From Limnochordia bacterium (GTDB lineage Bacteria; Bacillota; Limnochordia; Darwinibacteriales; DTU012), in assembly GCA_007116145.1 (NCBI GenBank), contig SKJB01000153.1, forward strand, positions 1-34,463: a DNA stretch of 34,463 bases, written 5' to 3'. The notes below the pieces were generated by a model, which did no database searches, had not been told where the DNA came from, and saw nothing but the letters and a program-made list of their open reading frames with translations. Of this stretch, positions 8,174-15,161 are shown one piece after another. A program made the position numbers and the translations under genes. Position 1 is the first letter of the stretch. Each line of letters begins with the position of its first letter.

Positions 8174-9439
8174 ATGTATCAGAGAACAGTCATACCAAAT
8201 GGAACTCGCGTTTTAACAGAATATATTCCTCATGTTCGTTCGGTTACACTTGGAGTATGGTTTGAGACTGGTAGTCGCGATGAAAACCAAGACCAATTAG
8301 GTTATGCCCATCTCTTAGAGCATATGACATTTAAGGGTAGTGAGCGCTACGGTCAACGCGATATTGCAGAACAGATGGATGCTTGTGGTGGGCAACTAAA
8401 CGCGTTTACCGGTAAGGAGTATACTTGCTATTATGCGAGAGTTCTAGACGAAAATTTGCCTTTAGCTGTTGATATTTTACAAGAAATACTGATGTTTCCT
8501 CTCCTTGCCACAGATGAACTTGACAAAGAACGTGGAGTGATCTTAGAAGAAATCAAAATGTATGAAGATACCCCAGATGATCAAGTTCATGATTATCTAT
8601 GCGAATTGTTGTGGCCTGATCATCCTTTAGGTAGAAATATTCTCGGTACGCGTGAGAGCATCCTTAAAGTCAAACGATCGGAATTAGTTTCATTTATGCA
8701 GCAATATTATACCTCAGATCGCATGATTATTGCAGCTGCAGGTAATGTTGATCATGATCAATTAGTGAAGTTAGCAGAGCAATTTAGCGGGCTAGTCAGG
8801 CCCTCTGTAACGAATACAACAAAACGCCCGATTACCAATGTTGGGCAGCGGTTCAATAAGTTCAAGGAAATTGAACAGACACATTTATGTTTAGGCGGTC
8901 CAGCTATTTGTCGCGTAGATGCGCGCAAGTATGTACTTCATCTTTTAGATACCATTACTGGTGGTGGTATGAGTTCTCGGCTATTTCAGGAGTTGCGAGA
9001 AAACCGGGGATTAGTCTACTCAACATATTCGTATCATTCTTCGTATCGCGATACCGGTAATTTTGGTGTCTATGCTGGTTGTAGCCATGAACAGGTAAAT
9101 CAGGTGATCGATGTGATGCAAGAACAGTTAACGGCACTAGGGACGCAACAAATTGCCCAAGATGAGTTAGTGCGAGCTAAGGGTCAGCTAAAAGGAAGTT
9201 TAGTTTTGTCACTCGAGAGCACCACGAACCTGATGACCAAATTAGCAAAGAGCGAAATGAATTACGGAAGAATTTTTCCTACTGATGAGATTCTGGCAGC
9301 TATCGATAGTGTAAGTATTTTACAAATTAGAGATTTAGCGCAAGAATTGTATAACCCCGCTAAGTGGAGTATTGCTTGTGTAGGTCAAGCAAATGAACCG
9401 TTTTATCAATCGTCTTTATCTGAGGGTCGATTAACTTAG
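8174..9439 (+). CDS. mlpA: M16-family zinc peptidase (MlpA/YmxG type)
   Basis: This is a 421-residue insulinase-like (MPP-beta-like) peptidase. The inverted zinc motif HLLEH is at 46-50 and the third ligand is probably Glu126 in ERGVILEEIK, which fits the HxxEH-x(76)-E spacing. The C-terminal half has the R/Y pair region of active subunits (SSRLFQELRENRGLVYST). ATG 8174 is chosen because GGGAGG lies 5 bases upstream; the in-frame ATG at 8138 lacks such a site. The family member next to ymxH in Bacillus is called MlpA or YmxG, and its substrate is poorly known. It is normally followed directly by ymxH; here an extra gene intervenes. Confidence 0.88.
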   Translation: MYQRTVIPNGTRVLTEYIPHVRSVTLGVWFETGSRDENQDQLGYAHLLEHMTFKGSERYGQRDIAEQMDACGGQLNAFTGKEYTCYYARVLDENLPLAVDILQEILMFPLLATDELDKERGVILEEIKMYEDTPDDQVHDYLCELLWPDHPLGRNILGTRESILKVKRSELVSFMQQYYTSDRMIIAAAGNVDHDQLVKLAEQFSGLVRPSVTNTTKRPITNVGQRFNKFKEIEQTHLCLGGPAICRVDARKYVLHLLDTITGGGMSSRLFQELRENRGLVYSTYSYHSSYRDTGNFGVYAGCSHEQVNQVIDVMQEQLTALGTQQIAQDELVRAKGQLKGSLVLSLESTTNLMTKLAKSEMNYGRIFPTDEILAAIDSVSILQIRDLAQELYNPAKWSIACVGQANEPFYQSSLSEGRLT

Positions 9440-9441
9440 GG

Positions 9442-9470
9442 TTTACTTATTTCGTGATTTGTGGTAATGT
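9442..9470 (+). promoter_or_regulatory. Possible sigma-A promoter for the beta-rich secreted protein
   Basis: TTTACT (9442-9447) and TAATGT (9465-9470) are spaced by 17 bases. The same -10 hexamer, TAATGT, occurs in the pyrR promoter of this window. The predicted start (about 9476-9478) falls at the foot of the hairpin that begins at 9477. The -35 matches consensus at only four of six bases. Confidence 0.4.
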
Positions 9471-9476
9471 GTAATT

Positions 9477-9540
9477 GACTCCGTGCCCAAGGGAAATAGT
9501 CAAAGGGAGGGTAACCTTTGACTATTCGCGGAGTCTTTTT
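9477..9540 (+). promoter_or_regulatory. Terminator-like hairpin enclosing the RBS and start of the beta-rich protein gene
   Basis: An outer stem GACTCCG (9477-9483) / CGGAGTC (9529-9535) and a perfect 12-base inner stem (9495-9506 / 9515-9526, AATAGTCAAAGG and its complement) are followed by TTTTT (9536-9540). The loop (9507-9514) and the inner arm hold the ribosome-binding site AAGGGAGGG, and the TTG start (9518) lies in the right arm. It can act as the terminator of the M16 gene, as an attenuator or translational lock on the next gene, or at DNA level as an operator dyad. Confidence 0.75.
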
Positions 9541-10837
9541 GTCGTTTATCTTGTTGCTTATTTATCCAGCGGTGGCATATTCACATGGTATAGCTGTTCG
9601 TAGTGATGGAAACATAGAGTGGCCAAATTCGCATGGCCAAGTTGCAACAGAGCTACAGATGACTTGCCAATTGACAGAAAATCACGAATTTAGCGGTCGA
9701 TTAACTTGGTTAGCGTCTTCTTCTGAGTCTACCATTCATACCACATGGGACTATTGGAGATTTTCCTATGGTAAGGAAAACAATCAATGGAGCATTAATT
9801 ATCGTCACCCGCACTATACGTCAAAGGACGCGTTTCGTATACTACATCAAAGTAAGTATAGTGCAGACGGGCTTTCGTATATCTACCAGAGAAACAGTAG
9901 TGCTATTGTGTTTATTGAAGGCGTACTAGACGAGAACAAGATGCCGACAGATGCTCTATTTATCCAACATTCAGGTAAGCATTCTCGAGGCGGATGGTTA
10001 GTTTCTTTAATGGGTTATGATTCAGGGATGCAGTGGATGCCAATTGCTCCGAGCGATCTGTGGGATTTCCAACGTAGCTCTGGTCAGATCGCAGTGGTTG
10101 ACAGGAATTGGTTAGTTGGTGAACATAAAGTATCTGTGGCTGGGGCTACGTTAGTACGTAACCACCATAGTAGGGGCTTGGTTACGACCGCAAGTGAGCA
10201 GGCATTTCTGGTCAATGTAGACGTAAAAACTAAGGATTTTACACTACAACCGTCTTTTCGCTATATTGGTCCCGAGTTTGTGTGGCCTTATGTACATACG
10301 AGCGCTTATCGTCGAGATCGATTTGGGTTAAGCTTTTTGGCGGATTGGGATCCAAGTGCCTTCCGAGTTCGTCTACGAAACGAAGATCTATGGGGAATTT
10401 CGCAACAGCGTTGGTTCAGAAAAACTGAAGTGCGAATGGACTATCCGGGGCCACGAGGTAGTTTATTTGTGATAGCCCACTTTCGCCCTAATCAACGCTT
10501 GGTTATTGGGCAACAAATTGGCGCAATTTCCCTAGAATGGCGGATGGATCCACCCCAGATCTTATTTGATTGGAGTAGTGGTGCTCACCGGCTTCGTATA
10601 AATTGTGTGGTGGCATATCGTTATCGGATGGAATATCGATATACAGGTGGGTACGATCTACGGGCAGTATATAAGATTGAACCTGAAACTAGTCGGAGCC
10701 ATATCTACGCTACGGTAAAATTTGGGAATGAAAATCGTTTTATGGAAATAAGTTATGGTGAAAGCGATCGGGGGCAGCTCGGAGCGAAGTTTGATGTGGA
10801 TCCAAGTCTACGCCTGGCTTGGGGATGGGGATGGTGA
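9518..10837 (+). CDS. Secreted beta-rich protein of unknown family, candidate outer-membrane beta-barrel
   Basis: I do not recognise this family. The 439-residue product has a clear signal peptide (Arg4, hydrophobic 5-19, likely cleavage near AYS-HG at 22-23). The rest is almost free of hydrophobic helices and is built from alternating polar/non-polar strands rich in Tyr, Trp and Arg, for example RLRINCVVAYRYRMEYRY. The last nine residues LRLAWGWGW place Leu, Leu, Trp, Trp, Trp at every second position and end in Trp, as in the beta-signal of outer-membrane barrels. About 16-18 strands would fit the mature length. No catalytic motif is seen. TTG 9518 is supported by AAGGGAGGG six bases upstream and by the signal peptide. 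It lies between mlpA and ymxH, abutting ymxH. An exported carbohydrate-binding or coat-like beta protein is the alternative. Confidence 0.7.
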   Translation: MTIRGVFLSFILLLIYPAVAYSHGIAVRSDGNIEWPNSHGQVATELQMTCQLTENHEFSGRLTWLASSSESTIHTTWDYWRFSYGKENNQWSINYRHPHYTSKDAFRILHQSKYSADGLSYIYQRNSSAIVFIEGVLDENKMPTDALFIQHSGKHSRGGWLVSLMGYDSGMQWMPIAPSDLWDFQRSSGQIAVVDRNWLVGEHKVSVAGATLVRNHHSRGLVTTASEQAFLVNVDVKTKDFTLQPSFRYIGPEFVWPYVHTSAYRRDRFGLSFLADWDPSAFRVRLRNEDLWGISQQRWFRKTEVRMDYPGPRGSLFVIAHFRPNQRLVIGQQIGAISLEWRMDPPQILFDWSSGAHRLRINCVVAYRYRMEYRYTGGYDLRAVYKIEPETSRSHIYATVKFGNENRFMEISYGESDRGQLGAKFDVDPSLRLAWGWGW

Positions 10838-11110
10838 ATGATGCGGTACTCAGACTTAGCGGGAAAAGAGATAGTCTGTGTCGACGAAGGGATTCGGTTA
10901 GGAGTGATTAATAATACAGATTTAATTGTCAACACCGAAACTGGCGAAATTGATTCGATTATTATTCCCTATGGTAAAGGTTATTTTAAAAATAAGGTGG
11001 TTGTGGTTCCTTGGAAAGGAATAAAAAAAATAGGGAGAGATCTAATTATCGTTGACCTTAGTACGGCTGAAGATTACAGAGACATCGTGCGGAGATTAGA
11101 TTTAGAATAA
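10838..11110 (+). CDS. ymxH: YlmC/YmxH family PRC-barrel sporulation protein
   Basis: This 90-residue PRC-barrel protein has the order typical of the YlmC/YmxH group: an opening RYSDLAGKEIV, then GxRLGVI and a closing VPWKGIKKIGRDLIIVD. In Bacillus, ymxH lies between mlpA and dpaA; the molecular role is not established. The ATG follows the TGA of the upstream gene without a gap, so translation is probably coupled. A second ATG three bases later (10841) is equally usable. GGGGATGGGG within the end of the upstream gene may serve as the ribosome-binding site. Confidence 0.88.
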   Translation: MMRYSDLAGKEIVCVDEGIRLGVINNTDLIVNTETGEIDSIIIPYGKGYFKNKVVVVPWKGIKKIGRDLIIVDLSTAEDYRDIVRRLDLE

Positions 11111-11169
11111 TATTTGCCCCTTTTTGGGTAGAATACAGATGTATCTAGATAAAAAGGGGGATTCTTACT

Positions 11170-11673
11170 GTGTCAACAGTGATAGGTGTATTCACAGAGA
11201 CTAGGGCTGCTGAAAGAGCAGTGAAAGCATTACGTGAAAAAGGTTTTGATGAAAGCGAGATTTCTATTGTAGCTCGCGATGAAGGAAAGACTGTTAAGCG
11301 AGATATGGAAGTTGGTGGCGAACTAGGTGGAGCTGAGAATATCGCTGATGGAACAGCTTGGGGTGGAGCCTTAGGTGGTGTTGCTGGTCTGTTAGCAGGA
11401 GTTGGAGCACTAGCGATTCCAGGAATAGGTCCAATTGTGGCTGCAGGTCCATTGGCTGGAGCGCTCTCTGGGGCTGTCACCGGTGGTGTCGCTGGTGGTT
11501 TGATTGATTTAGGCATACCTGAGGAACGTGGTCGTAAGTATGAACAGGATCTGAAAAGTGGTGGTATACTAGCCGTAATTGAAACAAGCAATGACAAGAG
11601 TGATGATGCTAGCGAGATATTGCGAAATAATGGTGCTAAAGATGTGGAAACTCACGGTGGCGAAAATCGCTAG
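11170..11673 (+). CDS. YflT/GS17M-like general stress protein
   Basis: The 167-residue product starts with the YflT (heat-induced stress protein) fold: VIGVFTETRAAERAVKAL then GFDESEISIVARD. A Gly/Ala-rich, moderately hydrophobic stretch follows (about 55-115, with repeated GGxxGG), and a second short alpha/beta segment (GGILAVIET) closes the protein. This pattern is common in Bacillota genomes and is linked to stress in Bacillus; no reaction is known. The Gly-rich part could insert into or bind membranes. GTG 11170 has AAAAAGGGGG about eight bases upstream. A strong terminator follows, so it is probably its own transcription unit between ymxH and dapB. Confidence 0.75.
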   Translation: MSTVIGVFTETRAAERAVKALREKGFDESEISIVARDEGKTVKRDMEVGGELGGAENIADGTAWGGALGGVAGLLAGVGALAIPGIGPIVAAGPLAGALSGAVTGGVAGGLIDLGIPEERGRKYEQDLKSGGILAVIETSNDKSDDASEILRNNGAKDVETHGGENR

Positions 11674-11690
11674 AATCGATTAATTGTGGA

Positions 11691-11722
11691 GGGGTCGCAA
11701 ATGCGCCCCCTTTTATTTTTTT
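11691..11722 (+). terminator. Rho-independent terminator after the YflT-like gene
   Basis: GGGG-T-CGC (11691-11698) pairs with GCG-CCCC (11703-11709) around an AAAT loop with one bulged T, followed by a T-rich tract to 11722. Confidence 0.85.
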
Positions 11723-11788
11723 AAAAAAGGAGTTTAACTATCAGATCAAGAATAGAAAAATATTTAACCCAGAAATGAGGGATACACT

Positions 11789-12553
11789 ATGATACGATTA
11801 ATAGTAAGTGGTGCTGCGGGCAAAATGGGACGTGAGGTCATTAAAGCTATAGCACAGCAAGAAGATATGCAAGTGGTAGCTGGAGTAGATCCAACGTTGG
11901 ATGTGATTGACCAGATAAAGGTTTATACAGATCTTGCGCAAGCGATCCGAGAGACGAAGCCTCATGTGGTAATAGATTTCACCCATCCAGGCGTGGTGAA
12001 ACAAAATATTGAAGTTTGTTTAGCGCACAATATCCGGATGGTGGTGGGGACCACGGGTTTAGCTGCACAAGAGCTTGAAGAGTTGCAAATGCGAGTAAAG
12101 GATCGAGATTGGGCAGCATTAATCGTGCCGAATTTTGCCATTGGAGCTGTTTTAATGATGCGGTTTGCAGCTGAAGCTGCGCAATTTTTTCCGAATATGG
12201 AAATTATCGAATACCATCATGAGCAGAAGAAGGATGCGCCTTCAGGTACCGCGATCAAGACAGCCGAGATGATTAGCCAAGTTCTAAAGAATTCACCAGA
12301 TCAGCAAGATAATGATTCGTATGAAAAAATTATGGGGTCGCGAGGAGGTCAATTAGGCAACGTGCAAATACATAGTGTGCGCCTTCCGGGTTACGTAGCC
12401 CATCAGGAAGTGATTTGCGGTCTGTCTGGTCAAAGTCTAACCATACGTCATGATTCAACTGATCGCGTCTGCTTTATGCCCGGAGTGGTTTTAGCAGTAG
12501 AAAAAATACATAGTCTCCGTGGAGTTATTTATGGTTTAGAGAACATTTTGTAG
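11789..12553 (+). CDS. dapB: 4-hydroxy-tetrahydrodipicolinate reductase
   Basis: DapB reduces 4-hydroxy-tetrahydrodipicolinate with NAD(P)H to tetrahydrodipicolinate in the lysine/diaminopimelate pathway. The 254-residue protein has the nucleotide loop GAAGKMG at 8-14, VVGTTG at 85-90, and the catalytic block EYHHEQKKDAPSGTA from 141 with His143/144 and Lys148. Its length is normal for the family (about 250-270). GAGGG lies nine bases before the ATG. Its position next to dpaA is notable: DapB and DpaA/DpaB compete for the same intermediate, and in Bacillus dapB lies elsewhere. Confidence 0.95.
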   Translation: MIRLIVSGAAGKMGREVIKAIAQQEDMQVVAGVDPTLDVIDQIKVYTDLAQAIRETKPHVVIDFTHPGVVKQNIEVCLAHNIRMVVGTTGLAAQELEELQMRVKDRDWAALIVPNFAIGAVLMMRFAAEAAQFFPNMEIIEYHHEQKKDAPSGTAIKTAEMISQVLKNSPDQQDNDSYEKIMGSRGGQLGNVQIHSVRLPGYVAHQEVICGLSGQSLTIRHDSTDRVCFMPGVVLAVEKIHSLRGVIYGLENIL

Positions 12554-12555
12554 TA

Positions 12556-12583
12556 ACCAGCCTCCTTTTTTAGACATATAGTA
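12556..12583 (+). promoter_or_regulatory. Candidate sigma-K promoter for dpaA-dpaB
   Basis: AC (12556-12557), a 17-base spacer, and CATATAGTA (12575-12583) fit the sigma-K pattern AC-N16/17-CATAnnnTA. In Bacillus the dpa genes (spoVF) are under sigma-K in the mother cell. The start would fall near 12590, about 25 bases before the GTG of dpaA. Confidence 0.55.
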
Positions 12584-12615
12584 TTCCGAGTGCATCGGGG
12601 AGGAGGTACTATATG
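12575..12615. repeat. Inverted repeat around the dpaA ribosome-binding site
   Basis: CATATAGTA (12575-12583) and TACTATATG (12607-12615) are perfect 9-base inverted arms. Inside lies CCGA (12586-12589) with TCGG (12595-12598), then GGGGAGGAGG. The left arm is also the -10 element of the sigma-K-type promoter, and the right arm ends in the first base of the GTG start codon. Confidence 0.6.
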
Positions 12616-13523
12616 TGGTCCAAAAATTAGTCGGTGTATCAATAACAATGTTAGGTGGGGACTTACGCGAGCTAGAGCTTGCTAAAACACTACTACGATA
12701 TGAAGCAGACTTGCGATTAGTAGGGTTTCCCTTAGATCCAGCCATTGAAGAGGCTAAGCATTATTCGGATCCAAAAGCTGCTGTTAAGGATGCTAAGATT
12801 ATTTTGGCTCCTATGAGTAATACAGACATGGAAGGGCACATCGTTAATCGATTAGATGATCGAGAATCCATTGATCTAGCGGAAGTTATGCTCTCATTAC
12901 CCCTAAACACCCCTATCTTAATCGGTGTCGCAAAACCGATCATTAAGCAACTTGCTGAGCAATACCGTCTTAGACTAATCGAAACGGCAGAAATTGACGA
13001 AATAGCGATTTTAAATTCTATTCCGACAGCCGAGGGAGCGATTCATTTAGCCATGCAGGAATTGCCTATTACGCTTCATGGATCTCGCTGTTTAGTTGTG
13101 GGGTTTGGCCGGTGTGGAATCACCTTAGCCCGCGCCCTGTTAGGCTTAGGGGCTCAAGTCACTGTTGCTGCTCGTAGTAAAGCACAATTAGCGCGTGCAA
13201 TCGAAATGGGATTACAGATTTTACCAATGGAGAGTCTTTGCACACATTTGGAAACTGATGTTATCTTTAATACGATACCAGCAGTTGTATTAACGAGACC
13301 GTATCTGAAGCAATTAAAGCCTTCAACACTGATTATTGACTTAGCGGCTGCACCTGGCGGTGTTGATTTTGATGCAGCGAAAGAGTATGGAATTAAGGCG
13401 ATCCTAGCACTATCGTTACCAGGAAAAGTTGCGCCTGTAACTGCTGGAAAGATCCTTTCGCAATGTATTCCCCGACTACTCCAAGACCTGTTAGGAGGGG
13501 GAGATAATGCAGCTTCAAGGTAA
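12615..13523 (+). CDS. dpaA: Dipicolinate synthase subunit A
   Basis: DpaA (SpoVFA) with DpaB makes dipicolinic acid from the lysine-pathway intermediate in the mother cell for loading into the spore core. The 302-residue protein has the typical DpaA start (ITMLGGDLRELELAKTL), then DAKIILAPMSNTDMEG, and a second-half Rossmann domain with LVVGFGRCGITLA. GTG 12615 follows GGAGGAGG at about six bases. It overlaps dpaB by 17 bases. No odd residue is evident. It is one of the clearest signs that the host forms endospores. Confidence 0.95.
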   Translation: MVQKLVGVSITMLGGDLRELELAKTLLRYEADLRLVGFPLDPAIEEAKHYSDPKAAVKDAKIILAPMSNTDMEGHIVNRLDDRESIDLAEVMLSLPLNTPILIGVAKPIIKQLAEQYRLRLIETAEIDEIAILNSIPTAEGAIHLAMQELPITLHGSRCLVVGFGRCGITLARALLGLGAQVTVAARSKAQLARAIEMGLQILPMESLCTHLETDVIFNTIPAVVLTRPYLKQLKPSTLIIDLAAAPGGVDFDAAKEYGIKAILALSLPGKVAPVTAGKILSQCIPRLLQDLLGGGDNAASR

Positions 13524-14109
13524 GCGTGTCGGTTTTGCATTAACGGGAAGTCACTGTACCTATGAGGAAATCTGGCCCCAGATACAGAAACTTGTCGAAT
13601 TAGGGGTTGAAGTTTATCCCATTGCGTCGTATACTGTGGCTAACACAGATACGCGTTTTGGTTATGGCGGGGATATTGTTGCAAAATTTCAAAAATTAAC
13701 TGGCAAGCAAGTAATTATCGACATTGTAGATGCGGAGCCGATTGGTCCGAAGAAACCCTTTGATGTAATGATAATTGCACCATGTACAGGTAATACGGTA
13801 GCAAAGCTCGCTAATGCGCTGACTGATACAGGCGTGCTAATGGCCGCAAAGGCGCATCTGCGGAACCTAAAGCCATTAGTGCTTGCTATTTCTACAAATG
13901 ATGGGTTGAGTATGAATGGGAAGAATATCGGCGTATTAATGAATACCCGCAATGTTTATTTTGTGCCCTTAGGTCAGGATAATCCAGTGCAAAAACCAAA
14001 TTCGTTGGTGGCGGATATGTCGTTGATTGTACCTACGTTAGAATTAGCTTTGGATAATAAACAGATTCAACCAGTAATGATAGAACGCACAATGCGAGCG
14101 GTTAAATAA
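13507..14109 (+). CDS. dpaB: Dipicolinate synthase subunit B
   Basis: DpaB (SpoVFB) is a flavoprotein-fold (Dfp/UbiX-like) partner of DpaA. The 200-residue protein shows KRVGFALTGSHCTYEEIW at its N-terminus, the DVMIIAPCTGNTVAKLANALTD block of the flavoprotein fold and a closing ALAIST/NMNGKNIGVLMN region in the usual order. The length equals the Bacillus homologue (about 200). ATG 13507 has GGAGGGGG five bases upstream, inside the end of dpaA. It is the last spore-specific gene before asd. Confidence 0.94.
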   Translation: MQLQGKRVGFALTGSHCTYEEIWPQIQKLVELGVEVYPIASYTVANTDTRFGYGGDIVAKFQKLTGKQVIIDIVDAEPIGPKKPFDVMIIAPCTGNTVAKLANALTDTGVLMAAKAHLRNLKPLVLAISTNDGLSMNGKNIGVLMNTRNVYFVPLGQDNPVQKPNSLVADMSLIVPTLELALDNKQIQPVMIERTMRAVK

Positions 14110-14125
14110 GAGGAGGATATCGCTA

Positions 14126-15157
14126 GTGAGAACGGTAAATGTAGCAATTTTAGGAGCAACGGGAGTAGTAGGGCAGGAGTTGGCGCAGCTTTTGGGAGAG
14201 CGCCAATTCCCTTTGGGTAATTTGAAATTATTAGCATCACCGCGGTCAGCGGGAAAAAAAATTACCGTTAGTGGGCAAGAATATGTGATAGAGGCAGTTT
14301 CTGCCGAGAGTTTCCAAGATATTGATATTGCTTTTTTTAGTGCAGGAGGGGATGTTAGCAAACAGTGGGCGCCGATAGCAGTTGCAGCTGGTGCAGTTGT
14401 AATCGATAATACGAGTGCGTTTAGAATGGATCCCGCTGTACCCTTAGTTGTCCCCGAGGTGAACAAAGAAGCAGCATTAACTCATCGGGGTATTATTGCA
14501 AACCCCAACTGTTCAACAATTATTATGGTGGTCGCACTCAAACCCATTTACGATGCAGTTGGAATCAGGCGCATAATTGTTTCTACTTATCAGGCTGTTT
14601 CAGGGGCTGGTTATCAAGCCATGGAAGAACTTGACGCTCAAGTTTCCGCCTATACTGCGCAAGAAGAGCAAACGGCCACGTTATTACCTGTCGCTAGTTG
14701 TGAGAAGCATTATCCGATTCTATTTAATGCTATTCCACAGATCGACATATTCGATGAAGGTGATTACACAAAAGAAGAATGGAAGATGATTAATGAAACA
14801 CAAAAAATATTCGGGGATACTACGTTGCGGATTACCGCTACCACCGTTCGTCTGCCAATAATGCGATCTCATTGTGAATCCATTAATGTCGAAACAAAAC
14901 ATAAGATGACGGCAGACCACTGTCGGCAGTTACTGACTGAAGCTTCGGGTATCGAAGTCGTCGATGACGTCCAGTCACAAGAGTATCCAATGCCAATTTA
15001 TACGTCGGGTCAGGATCCTGTCTGGGTTGGTCGCATTCGTGAGGATCGATCCATAGATTGTGGTTTAAATCTATGGGTGGTAGGAGATCAAATACGTAAA
15101 GGAGCCGCATTAAATGCGATTCAAATCGCTGAGTACCTTGTCCCTAATTTGAGGTGA
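14126..15157 (+). CDS. asd: Aspartate-semialdehyde dehydrogenase
   Basis: Asd reduces aspartyl phosphate to aspartate semialdehyde with NADPH, feeding lysine, diaminopimelate, threonine and methionine. The 343-residue enzyme has the nucleotide loop GATGVVGQE (10-18), the nucleophile Cys129 in NPNCST, and the substrate base His249 in MRSHCES. GTG 14126 has AGAGGAGG about nine bases upstream. It follows dpaB by 16 bases and precedes dapG by 4, in the same order as in Bacillus. Confidence 0.95.
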   Translation: MRTVNVAILGATGVVGQELAQLLGERQFPLGNLKLLASPRSAGKKITVSGQEYVIEAVSAESFQDIDIAFFSAGGDVSKQWAPIAVAAGAVVIDNTSAFRMDPAVPLVVPEVNKEAALTHRGIIANPNCSTIIMVVALKPIYDAVGIRRIIVSTYQAVSGAGYQAMEELDAQVSAYTAQEEQTATLLPVASCEKHYPILFNAIPQIDIFDEGDYTKEEWKMINETQKIFGDTTLRITATTVRLPIMRSHCESINVETKHKMTADHCRQLLTEASGIEVVDDVQSQEYPMPIYTSGQDPVWVGRIREDRSIDCGLNLWVVGDQIRKGAALNAIQIAEYLVPNLR

Positions 15158-15161
15158 GGCC

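Noticed and set aside
11098-11134. Sigma-B-like promoter before the YflT-like gene
   Set aside because: GGGTAG resembles the -10, but no -35 lies at the needed distance.
11145-11597. Minus-strand frame of 150 codons over the YflT-like gene
   Set aside because: It mirrors the Gly/Ala-rich segment as Pro/Ser/Ala repeats, as expected for a shadow frame.
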